DNA from: Agroathelia rolfsii | Taxonomy: Eukaryota > Basidiomycota > Agaricomycetes > Amylocorticiales > Amylocorticiaceae | Assembly (NCBI GenBank): GCA_018343915.1 | Contig: JABRWF010000005.1 | Span: 1,399,001 to 1,463,000 of the forward strand | Direction of reading: 5' to 3' | Length of the DNA: 64,000 nucleotides | Shown: one piece after another, positions 36,489 through 49,740 of the stretch | How the letters are laid out: each line of letters opens with the position of its first letter | How positions within the stretch are numbered: position 1 is the first letter of the stretch | Made by a program: the position numbers and the translations under genes | Notes under the pieces: generated by a model | The model's database searches: none | Told to the model about the DNA's origin: nothing | The model's input: the letters and a program-made list of their open reading frames with translations, nothing else

Positions 36489-38156
36489 TTAGAACAGTCC
36501 AGCCAGATCAGCAAAGGGATCCTTTGCCTGTTGTCCACTGCTAGATGCTTGAGACGTGGGGGCTGGGTTGGCTGGCGCAGGTGTTGGGGTTCCATTAGAA
36601 AAGTAGTTTGGAGAGTATGTTCTGGGTACGTTCTGACCCGAAGACGGGCTTTTAGGTGTGCTAGGTAGCATAATGGAGCCCATGGGAGTATTAGACTGCG
36701 GTGGTGTTTGAGATGAAAAGCCTGGTCTGGTCGCAATGTTGACAGGTGGGGGTGTTCGCATGAAACCAGCGTTTCCGGAGTAACCTGGAGAGATGTGAGG
36801 AGCAGCTTGTGCAGGAGGTGGCGATGTCGATGATGAAGGTCCAAACAACTCCATAATCTCATTGGCAGCTGATGTTCCTTGATTACTGGTTGCCGCCGAA
36901 TTCTCCTCGTCGAAATTTATCAGCGATTGATCTGTCCTATGCGAGGATCCCCCAAGCTCGGCTGGAATTGCGTTTGCTGCTGCTTCGTAGTCGCCCCTTT
37001 GGAAAGCCTCGAATCGAGTTATAACTGTGTTAATTTGGTCATTAATTGACAAGAATGTATCTGCCGGCCAATTGTCAATTTGAGGTTATTTATGTTCAAT
37101 AAATTGAGCCAGACCTAACGACTCTGGATCATCACTCTCGGCGTCGGATATCCACTTTTGAATCTTTGGACGCGCACTCTTGAGGATGGATGCAACTTGC
37201 TGGAAGAATTGTTGCATCACTTATCAATCTATATTAGAGGAACGCACCGACGACTTACATCGTAGGCATCTCCCGAGACGGTTCGTTCGCCACGACTAGC
37301 ATCGACGTTATCCAGCATCTCATTCAACAGTATTACCTTCGACTCTAGCTTGTTTAGTTCGGTCAGGGCTTGAGTGCGGTAGTCTGGTTTGGAATCAGGA
37401 TCCGCCCCAGCAAGCACTTTCATCAGCTCCTGGGCCGCTGCCAAGTCTCGTGGCGTTCCTCGTCGAATGAGTTCTTGGAGCTTTGCCGACTGGGCCTCAC
37501 GGTCTTCCGATTCCAGCTCATCTGCAGATTTGAGGTTCTAGACGCCAGTTCACGGTCCCGAGCTTACTTGATGATGAACGACAACACGTACTGCAGCAGG
37601 TGGCATTGAAGATTGTCGAGGAACATGTCGGAATCTGTACCCCTTAAGAGTGAGCAGGCGATACATGTCCTTGATATTAGTCAAGTCATCCTTCCATCTG
37701 GACTCCTGGCAGATACCCTCTTTCCAGCCTTGGATCAGCTCCAGGATACGAGACATGACAGGTCCAGGATACATTGGTGGACGCTCAGGAAACCGTCGAA
37801 CGAGTTCGTTCAGAAATTCTTTGGTAGATATCTGAAGATGAAAGGGATAGCCGCATGATTGGATGAGTGTATCCAAAAGTGCTAATGCGAGCAGTGCAAT
37901 ATGTGGGTTACGATTGTTTGCGAGATTAGCTATTAGCATAGCAGCTTCGCGAGGACTGGTAAGCATGGGCTAGTCAGACTCCATCCTGGACACAAATGCA
38001 AACTGCGCACACGTTTGCTTTCTTTTCATTTATGTATTGCGCAATCTCGAGATGGGAAGCATAGTTGGGCTCGAGGAGCGACGGCTCGCAAGCGCGAGTT
38101 ATCAGAATTTCGATTTGCGATGTCCTAGACCAAGGGACTTGACTTCCAAGCATCAT
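36489..38156 (-). CDS. GGA: Gga-type clathrin adaptor (VHS-GAT) without ear domain
   Basis: Met at 38,156 (MM; the second is 38,153), stop after DPFADLAGLF at 36,489. The VHS domain spans residues about 12-150 (ITRACEPSLLEPNY, PREAAMLIANLANNRNPH, ALLDTLIQSCGYPFHLQIS, FLNELVRRFPERPP). The GAT domain follows (SADELESEDREAQSAKLQELI, RRGTPRDLAAAQELMKVLAG, LNKLESKVILLNEMLD). Then comes a TFLSINDQINTVITRFEAF helix and a Pro/Ser-rich tail with SLINFDEE, a possible clathrin-box-like site, and a terminal DPF. Yeast Gga proteins end with a gamma-ear domain; none is visible here. Role by family: Arf-dependent cargo sorting from the trans-Golgi to endosomes. One intron donor near 38,012 is ambiguous. Confidence 0.88.
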
Positions 38157-38965
38157 GATTGCAGGCGTAAGGTGGGAGGCTGCCAGCGTGTTGCGAGTGT
38201 TTGTAGAGTGAGCCTGAATTCGTGGCCGTCACAGATGGATCGGGCCGGAAAGTGTTATGGTGATATTAGTATAGCACTATGTTGATTAGTAATGTTGTTG
38301 TTGTTGTTGTTAGCAAGTCAAGTGTAACAAAAGTGTTATACAAGTATTACGTTATCCATTAGTATCATGAGTGCGCTCAAAGGCCGTCATGATGCTGTTG
38401 TTGACTCTTGTGTACGCTTGTGTGTCCCGTTCAGATTCAACTAAGGCTGCATTGAGCCACCCACTTGCTGCCTACATTTCGAGCTACCTCACCCTAATTC
38501 TGAATACTACACTCGCTTGTGAGGATTTCTAAGTTGTGGCCTTTGGTCCTAGTCATAATTTATTGCTCCGGATCGTTTAGATTGCGATTAGGACCATTGT
38601 CAACTAAGTTGTACTCACAACATCCGAAGTTGCTAGGGAAGAAACTTCTAGGATTTCCCTTTAACACCCTTCGTCATAACACATTGTCATACAAACCCGC
38701 TTCCCAATGCGATCCAAGAGTTCAAAGAACACCAGGCTAAGCGCGTTAGTCGACAACAGACGCTTTGCCTCTGTATTTATTGCATCTATTGATCGTGTAT
38801 TTGTGCAGCCGTAACCGCAAAGTTGCCTCTTCCCGACCGTCAGATCACACTCAACCAACCCCTCCCTCACCTTCATCTCGCGCCACCGAAAACCCCAAGG
38901 AGAACTTGTTTAGCAACTCGCAGCAGCCTTTGTTGTATACTGGTGTTTTATCTAGGAATGGCCCT
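38157..38965. other. Intergenic or 5' region of the next gene
   Basis: Divergent spacer between the Gga-type gene and the unrecognised gene. Holds a (GTT)n tract at about 38,296-38,313. Frame-open sequence upstream of 38,966 and a possible small exon ending near 38,774 suggest the next gene may start earlier. Confidence 0.4.
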
Positions 38966-40418
38966 ATGGTTGAACTTGAGGCCCGCCGCACTGGTCCATT
39001 CTTCCGCCCTCCACACCATGGTGCTCCAGAGCTCCGTTCGAATCCAGAATTTGTAGAAGGATCATCCAGGTGTTTTACGCCGCCCCTTCCTGTGAACGTC
39101 CCATCTAGGCTGCGAATTGATACAATCCTTCAACAAGCACCTTTCTACATCCTCCCGGAGAGTGCACGTGCGCCTCCATTGTCTCCTGACGGAACAGCAA
39201 TCCCATGGCCACCATTAGCGGAATTCCGAAGAAGAACTGGTACGAGGAACTTACTACGTGTTGTTCGCCTACATCGATCTATGCTCGATACAGCAACAAT
39301 GAATTGTATGTCATTTCATACCATACCCGTTTAGATACTTCATGTCCAACCTCTCTTCGTAGTCAACAGTGATAAGATTACAATACCTAATCTTACGCTC
39401 TCGGAGAAACATACCCTCCCACCGCTTATGCTGGCACCATTGGCTGGCGGTGCTAACCTAACACATTTCCGGATTCTGGATGAGATCGACGACTGTAAAG
39501 ACCTGCGAAAACTAATATGCCGTCTTATCATACCTTTCATCACACAAATCCTTTGCGTTATTTTTGACGCATCATATCAAGCTAATCCTGTATTGTCGCC
39601 TATGCTGGATTTTGTTCTATGCGCGACGCCACAAGCCCCGTGGGATATTATCGGCTTCGTAAGCACCCAATCATGTCACCAAACAAAAACGGCTTACCAA
39701 CTTAACAATTAGCGAAACTCGCCTAGTCAAGAAGACTATAAACCAGAACGATCCCTCCTCATTTTTGTCTTACATCCATCTACATTCGGGCCGGCTGACG
39801 CCGAAATATTTGCGGATAATCACAGAGTTCGTGGTTTTCTTAAAACTGGATAACTTGTTGCTTATGAGCATATAACATTTTCAGTTTTTCCCAGGTATGC
39901 TTGACATGCTGGATGGTGCACATACAATGCCACGATCATCAGTTATTCTCTGGGCAGCGGTACGATTCCTCATCCTCAATGTCAATGTACATCATGTCAT
40001 TTACCAAACCCCAGCTGTATGATGCCTGTACCAAAGCCAAGTGCCACCACTGGATAGTAACAACCTATAATGACTGGATCTTCGGTAACTTCAGTAAAAG
40101 TAAGTCCAAGTTCCTGTTGAAATTAATGTTGTTTAATTAATATCTTCTTCGCTCCAGATCACCGCTGTGCCGCAGTCTCTCCAGTACTAACACCACCGTT
40201 GTATGCATACAACGGTGAACCAATACCAGGCATGCCGGAGTGGGAAAGCAGGTCCACATTATTGGAAATGCTGACGTACTGGTTCTCTGCTGCGTTCCGA
40301 GTGTACGAATCGATAAATCTGCCTCAGGTGATTTGTGTCTTTTGAGATTCCCTCCTAAATACTAACCACTTTTGGCACCTAGGAAATGGCACTTGTTGAC
40401 GGCGCAGGGCCTAGTTGA
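38966..40418 (+). CDS. Unrecognised protein, Agaricomycete-type hypothetical
   Basis: Five or more exons; stop TGA at 40,416-40,418. I use Met 38,966, but the frame is open upstream to about 38,765 without an ATG, so a 5' exon is possible. Conserved-looking blocks: TILQQAPFYILPESARAPP; a hydrophobic stretch FITQILCVIFDASYQANP; LYDACTKAKCHHWIVTTYND followed by WIFGNFSK; SPVLTPPLYAYNGEP; and TLLEMLTYWFSAAFRVYES. No signal peptide and no known catalytic motif seen. The spacing of aromatic residues and the WIFGNFSK/SPVL blocks look like a conserved globular protein rather than a spurious frame. Length about 360 residues. Function unknown. Confidence 0.7.
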
Positions 40419-40581
40419 TCTAATTTTGCATATGTCTTATCTATTCAACAAAAAACATTTCGACTTTCTGTATGGCTTATATATGTAACTTATGACACTT
40501 CAATATACCAAATATAATGCATGAATAATAGCGAGCAATGGTGTTATAATACAGATACATGAGGTGTATAGGAAAGAAAAA

Positions 40582-42776
40582 TCAGTCACCTCGCTTAAAT
40601 CTATCCAGAGCGGAAGGCTTTTGAGGTTCTGCTGTGCCATTGGCAATGGCCTTCATCTTCCTTTGTTGTTCCCTTTGTTTTTCCAACTTAGCACGGATTG
40701 CAACCTTGAGGAAATATATCATTACAAGTACCTAAATCATGTAAAGCATGGCAATCAACTCACCGTTGCAGGATCAATAACATTTTTACGATGTTTGCGG
40801 AGATATCTGGATCGAGATCAGTCGTATATACCAGAAATAACAACCAAAAAAACTCTAGATACCTTTTTAAACTCTTGTTCTTGCCCCTCATTTTCTTCTT
40901 CTCGCGTTCCTCCCGTTGTATTGTTTTCTGTGCTTCTTTATCGTTGTCGTTATCAGAGGCGGAAACATTATCTTCCATCGTTTCATCTCCCTCTTCGTCA
41001 ACCTTGCCTTGAGCTTTGAGCCTCTCCATGCGTGGTAGTCGAGCAAATGGAATATCGAGTGTGTCATTTCTAGCTGTCGTCAACTTCGTGGGCGGCGCCA
41101 AGGATCCCACGAACTCAGGATTCAGAGAAATCATGTCCGGTTGGATCTTTGATGGAGACATAAGCTTCTAAACGGTGACTTTGCATGAAATGTAAAATCG
41201 AAAAAACCTTCTCGAGGAGATTCTTCACTTCGCGTTCACGTCGGGTTTTCTTCGTCTCGAATGGGTCTGCTTCCGTGCTATCAAAGTTGACTTCTCCTGC
41301 TCCTGGTACTAGAAGATTTGATAGGCCAGCACCGTGGCCTACGGTCAGTACATCTTGGAATGGCGCAAATCGTAATGACACCAATGGCCGATGCGTAATG
41401 GGGTGTGTAAGATACAAAGGAGGTTGGGCCTTGGCAGCAAAGGGAGTTTGGATAGATGGAGGATTATAGATCTGATAGTACCGTGAGTCGCTGTACTTCA
41501 CTTCCCTGAGAATGAGCAAAGACACCAACATTAACTGTCCCTCCGGAAGCAACAGCCAAGGAGCCTTTCGCACTGTATTCCACCAAGCCAACCCCGCCTC
41601 TCGAGTTCCATTCTCGGATTGCCCCTTTCCAATTACGACAGTCCCAGACTTTAACGAGGCCGTCTTGGCCGGCTGTAGCCATATACCGGCCGCCCGAACT
41701 AGGATCCACACTGACACTCGCCACAGGACCAAGATGCGCAAGTAGCTGTACGGCAGGGTGTGGGAGGTTTGGTGTCCATAGCGTAACGGTGCCATTGTTG
41801 TGGCCCAGGTGTATAACCGCATTCGCCGGATTTTGGGTCATTGTTCTGCATGCCCCAAGCTTGGTACGGTGTTCAATAACCAATTGACCTGTTGATGTGT
41901 CTTGATATTTGAGATATCCTGGGTTGCCCTGAGATATAGGACAATATAATGAATAGTGAATGGCTGCATAAATCGAACCTGTAACTTACAACAGACACAA
42001 GGAGCCAATGATAAGGTAGAAACTCAAGTCGTGTAGGTTCTACATGTGATTTCAAGCGATGCATTTCAACACCATCACGATCATAGATATAAACATATTT
42101 CTTTTGCGCAACTGCGAAAAATGATTGGTCATGAAGGAATCTAAATTTAATTAATGAACGGAAGCTCGAAGATATAATAAAATAGCATACGTTATATCAC
42201 GGCATGTTTCTTGTAACTGTAATTCGGTATGCAGAGTGCCCGTCTGCCAGTCAAAAGTCGCCACATGTCCATTATGTCCGGCTATTGCCAAATGCCTACA
42301 GAAAGGTAAGCTCACAAATTACAATTCAAGTAGATAAATGCATACCTTCCATTACGACTATATCTCGAGCAATACGGCCCACCATCCAACCTCCATTCCT
42401 TCCTTCCTTTTAATGCTTCCTGACCTGCCTGCTGTACAATTTCATCTTGGCCGACTCTCCAAGTCTTTTCTAAATCACCCTCCACTTCAATCCTTCCACT
42501 TTCCTCTGTCAGCAAGAGTTCGGCATCCTTTAGGAGAGCCTTGGATCTAGCGGCGTGTTCTGAAGTCCTATTTAGCTGTGTTCGCAGCCTTTTGTTCGCG
42601 ATATGATTGTAATTTTGTGCGCCTTCCACTGGAGCAGAATCACGTAAAGATTTTGGCAGACTGGCATTTTTTGCGATAGATGATGCTGTAGCATCATGTT
42701 TGCTTTCTTGATCGTGTTTTTTGGTCTTCTTCTTCAGTGGTCGTACAGCATCAGCCTTGGCAATAAGCGAGTCCAT
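40582..42776 (-). CDS. UTP7: UTP7 (WDR46), SSU processome WD-repeat protein
   Basis: Met at 42,776 ([13 protein letters not shown]), stop TGA at 40,584-40,582, about 570 residues in many exons. A basic N-terminus ([27 protein letters not shown]) leads into a WD40 propeller: [74 protein letters not shown]. The C-terminal BING4-type region ([41 protein letters not shown]) is diagnostic. The end is lysine rich ([29 protein letters not shown]). Family role: component of the U3 snoRNP/SSU processome needed for 18S rRNA maturation in the nucleolus. An upstream ATG at 42,889 would need an unusual donor, so I prefer 42,776. Convergent with the unrecognised gene, 163 bp apart. Confidence 0.93.
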
Positions 42777-43012
42777 ATCCCAAGAGCCAGTTTCCTTAGT
42801 CGGTAGACAATACAAAAACTTGAAGTGAAGTTGAAACGGCAAGCGACCGCCAATAATTCATCCAGATTTGCTTCCGAATTGAGACTCATCGCGTCAAGTC
42901 AGCAAGAATACAGAGATGCCATAGCCCACTGAAAGTCACTGAACTTAGATTCAATCGAGCATCAGCCTGGATTCCTCGCTTACCATTTCCCACTCGAACT
43001 ACAGAAATTTAG
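42777..43012. promoter_or_regulatory. Divergent promoter UTP7/IES6 with PAC-type motif
   Basis: 236 bp separate the start codons. CTCATCGC (42,885-42,892), the reverse complement of the yeast PAC core GCGATGAG, lies 109 bp upstream of UTP7. PAC elements are typical of fungal ribosome-biogenesis gene promoters. Confidence 0.5.
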
Positions 43013-43726
43013 ATGCCCCCGAAGGGAGGAAACAAGAAAAAGGCACCTGCTGCGGCAGCCGCCACCGCTGAGCAGCCCCCGGTAAGTTACTATTTCATAG
43101 TTCATATATGATTGTCCATAAGTTCTCCCATTCTAACCTATTCTTACAGTCGCTTGCAGAGCAAATGTCCTACTGGAACGCACCTCGGCCATTCAAGAAT
43201 CCCAACTACACCAAAAATGTTAATAGGCGAACAAAGAACCTAAAGGCCGTTCTTGCTCAGGAACGAGAGCGCGAACGTCTTGAACGTGAAAAGAGAAAGG
43301 AAGAACGAATGCAAGTTGACGGTGAGATCACAGTCAATCCTGAGGAAGAGGATATGCCAACGTGTCAGTATATCTTTATCCCCAATGTAGTGTCTTATTT
43401 TGATTATTTGCCTAGACTCTTCGATACAAGCGCCTCCGTCTTTGCTTCCCCAGAGGCACTATTGCGATATAACTGGGCTTGAAGTTGGTGTAACGGATAT
43501 TGTCCAAATCATTAGCCGCTGATCTTGGGATACTCGACCTAGGCACCTTACACGGATCCTACAACCGGACTTCGTTACCACGACAAAAGTGTGTACGAGC
43601 TCATCAAAGGTTTAGTAAGTATCGTTGTCAATGTTTGGTCAAGCTGTTTACTTCCTTGCTTTACAGAGCGTCAGTGCCGTTAAAGATTATTTAGCGGCGC
43701 GTGGTGTTAATCCTATAGTCAAGTAA
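43013..43726 (+). CDS. IES6: INO80 complex subunit Ies6 (INO80C)
   Basis: Five exons, Met at 43,013, stop TAA at 43,726, about 160 residues. A basic N-terminus (MPPKGGNKKKAPAAAAAT) is followed by PRPFKNPNYTKNVNRRTKNL, a charged helix, and the C-terminal YL1-C domain: SSIQAPPSLLPQRHYCDITG, LEAPYTDPTTGLRYHDKSVY, SAVKDYLAARG. This domain and size match Ies6, which with Arp5 forms a module of the INO80 nucleosome remodeller. The 3' end is 82 bp from the convergent PUF6 stop codon. Confidence 0.93.
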
Positions 43727-43808
43727 CGATTGACAAACGAGTTGGCTAATCATCCCTGTAGTTTTTGTATACTAAGCTACTTTTAGCACCCTCGAGGGCA
43801 TGAAATAG

Positions 43809-46212
43809 CTACAAATGAGAAATCTTCTCTAGTAATATCGTCTTCCCTTTTGCATCTCCTTTTTCTATCTCCTTGCATACGTCGGGCCCAAACCAACTCT
43901 TTACTGTTTTTCTTTGCTGTTGGCTCGCTTCATCCCCCGTCAGGCGCGCACATAGTTCTGAAACTATGAACGCGCCATTACCCTTAGCAATTGCAACTGT
44001 CTGCTCTTTTCCAACCTTGTCAACAAACAGTCGTGCAAAAGCCCCAGCATCGAAATTTCGGGAAATTTCGACAGCTTTAGTTGCGTGATTGAAGTGACCC
44101 CCTTGAAGTAGATTTTTGTAGAGCCGAGATGCATGCGGAAGATCTACTACGTGGGGCGATACTGAATCTTCACTAGGATATGTTTGTGCGACGGGCTCTA
44201 GGAGCGCTTCCATTGCGGTTGTTTTGTCTGCAAGCTCCCGGTCAGCGAAATTTAAGCAATCGCAATCTTGCACACATGACGACTATACCTCCTTCAGCTT
44301 CAAGCAGGATTTCCGCCACAACTAGACAGCGGCTACTATCCCTTATCAGTGTATTTCCGTGTTTGTGCACAAACTCTATAAGATCCGGGCTGGCCGCTGC
44401 TCTTATTTCATGAGTTCGTGCCGCCTCGTCCTTCTTGCTAGTCCGGCTCCGAATATCATCCGTTTCCTTCAGAGTTTCGATTTGCGCAGGCATAAAGTGT
44501 CTCCTTGACCTAGGGACTAGGAGGTAAAACAGAGAGCGACGACCTTGAACAGTTTCAGTCAGGGAAGATGCAGCCGCTGTGACGGGTGCAACAAGTGATT
44601 TTGTAGTAAGTTTTGTGTCACTAAGATAGTTGGTTTAGCATTCATCTCAGCGTAGTATGATCAACCCACTCAATGATGTCTAATGCTGAGAACAAGACAA
44701 GCTGAGCATCATCATCGAGACACATTTTCTCCACATGGGGCTTCAGAACTTTAACAATGTGTTTTCGGTCCTGTCCAAGAATAGGAACGTGAGAAGTCAA
44801 AAATCAACAAGAAAGAAAGATATCCAACCTTAGCGGTGCCTTGCACAATGAATTCACGAACAACACGACTACCATCCTTGGTATGTACCATTTCTGCGAG
44901 GACATCTTGGCATCTGTCAATAATGTTGAGTGAGTCGAAACAATAATTGCGCATTCAAACCCACGTCTCAAACATCTCTCTTCTTGACCGTTCGGCTTCC
45001 TCTTCTCCTAAACCGTTTATTGTCTGCAGATACTCCCATAAGGCACGATGGACAATAGCATGGGTAATTGCTCCTTTGTCTGGATTGTTGAAGCTGAACT
45101 ATAGCTTAATACAGAAAATACGCAAACGAGATTGGATATAGCATACATTGTGGTGATGTTCTCCTTCAAGGATTTCAATGCCCTTTTCTTTTGGTCCTCA
45201 GTTGCACCTTCTAGTATGCCTTGGAAGCCCTTCAATGCGGTCTCTCTAGGCTTTTTTGAGCTATCGGAGAACAGCAGAACCTCTTTTCCATAGAAATCTC
45301 GCAGTAATATGGACTTTTCGTATGCGTTTGTATGAAGCTCAAAGGCATCGGCGAGTACTCCCGAGGCCTCTCGATGCAATAGAAGGCGTAGCACATGTGA
45401 TTGGAATTCAGTGAGGATGGATACACGATGATTTGAGCAAAAGCGGATGAGCTTAGTTACGAGGAACTATAAAGGATGTTATGTAGAGCACATTCAGGGC
45501 AGAATATAAAAGCCACTTGCCCTAGAGTATTTGCTTTGCGCAAGCTGTTGATAATTCCCCTTCAACTCTGTCGCAATCTCATCTCGTTGGGTTTGTGTGC
45601 CGTATTTGACTACAGTCTGGATAATCCGACTTGCATCGTGCTTGAAAACGATATCCCTGACCTTGCCACGAATGACATTCATGAGGTCAGTGATGTGCTT
45701 TTGACGCTCAGTTCGGGGTACATTCTTCTTCTGGTTTGCCAGTGACCATATGCGCTTCGCTTCGGTGATCAAAGGTGAATGTGGTTTTGCAGAGCGACGT
45801 TCTTGCTGGAGTGCCTTCTGCGCTTGACGAGCTTGACGTACGGCTGTTAAGAATCACAAGAGAATGTTGAGACATGGTGGTAGTATACTTGGGCAGACAA
45901 ACCGTTGGGATCTTTGGGTGCGGCGCCAGCGCCCCCGTCATCCTCCTCATCGTCCATGTCAACGTCAGCATCTTCTTTACTATTTCCATTATCTTCACCA
46001 TTAAGCCAAACCATCTCGGCTTCGCCCAAAGCTTCAAATTCATCATCATCAGACCCAGATTCATCTTCACTCGGTGGTGGAGCAACAGCAGTGACAGGTC
46101 GACTCCTTGTCTTCTTTTCTTTGCTATCGGTTTCTGATCGAGAATGATGTGTCTTTTTCGACTTGGGTCCATCCTGTGATGCTGCAGCTCGTTTTTTGCC
46201 CAAAGCCGCCAT
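43809..46212 (-). CDS. PUF6: Puf6-type pumilio-like ribosome biogenesis protein
   Basis: Met at 46,212, stop TAG at 43,811-43,809, about 660 residues. The N-terminus is basic (KKRAAASQDGPKSKKTHH) and then strongly acidic (SEDESGSDDDEFEALGEAEM, DADVDMDDEEDDGG), as in nucleolar proteins. Pumilio-like repeats follow: SANQ/NVPRTERQKHITDLMNVI, RDIVFKHDASRIIQTVVKYG, IVHRALWEYLQTINGLG (in part), MVHTKDGSRVVREFI. The C-terminal CPL region includes FARLFVDKVGKEQTVAIAKG and NGAFIVSELCARL. Yeast Puf6 and human PUM3 act in 60S assembly; yeast Puf6 also represses ASH1 mRNA. It lies 273 bp from the GH47 stop codon. Confidence 0.92.
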
Positions 46213-46485
46213 GATTTGTAGTGCAATGAATGGAAGTTGCCGTTAAAAAAAAAATACCAGAATGCTTCCGGTCAATCAAAGTCACGATAATTGAAGACAA
46301 GACAAACAAGAAAATCAAGTTAGTCTGAGTCGTAAAACTTAAGACTGGCAGTAGACACTTTGGCCTTGCTACCAATTCTACTGGTTTCTTGGGGAAAAAA
46401 TAAAGCCGTATTATGGGAGAACTGCACCGTGGGCAGTTATAGTAATATATAATTGGTGAAATGCAGATAAGTCAAATGTATGTAT

Positions 46486-49194
<2,709 letters not shown>

Positions 49195-49740
49195 TTGTAG
49201 ACCGGACTTTTCAATCGAGGTAATATTGCATCAAGTACGAGGGTATTGCCAGTCAAGAGACGCCCAGCTGGCAGAGAGGACAGGATGTGGATGCAGAGAG
49301 AAAGGAGATGGTCGTGGCAGTTACAGAGATAGTGAGGTTCTAGTATGCGTTTGCTAGGCGTCATAATAATAACACCGAAGCCTCGCATATTTACACTATC
49401 CTCGTGGCTGTGCTATCTTGTGGGGGTGCGACCCTCTAGCACTCTGGGTCCTTTCCGCAGTCCTGAACGAATAAAGCTGTTTACAAACTCTGCAACTGGG
49501 AGGCAGCTAGTAGTGTATGATTCCCCTCAATAGAAAAAAAAAAAAAAAAAGGACGACAGTGGGTGATAGCTCAGGTAAAGGCAATGTAGCGATAATGGTG
49601 AAATAATAAATCTGAGTTTCAAACGGCCGTGGTGACGCTGCCGCACAGAGTGTGCCTCGACATCGCCCCGACTCCACCGACACCAACGCCGCCCGCTCGA
49701 GCGCTCCTGGAAAGCCCCGTCCCTCCCCGCAGCTGGCAAA
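49195..49740. promoter_or_regulatory. Divergent promoter region with poly(A) tract
   Basis: 546 bp between GH47 and the AP180-like gene. A run of 17 A (49,534-49,550) lies about 190 bp before the AP180 start; long dA:dT tracts commonly exclude nucleosomes in fungal promoters. Confidence 0.5.

Noticed and set aside
39029..39045. GTTCGAATCC resembling a tRNA B-box
   Set aside because: Lies inside a coding exon; no matching A-box or acceptor stem found.
42777..42889. N-terminal extension of UTP7 from the ATG at 42,889
   Set aside because: Needs a splice without a normal donor, and the family start matches MDSLIAKA at 42,776; the ATG is part of the PAC-like motif.
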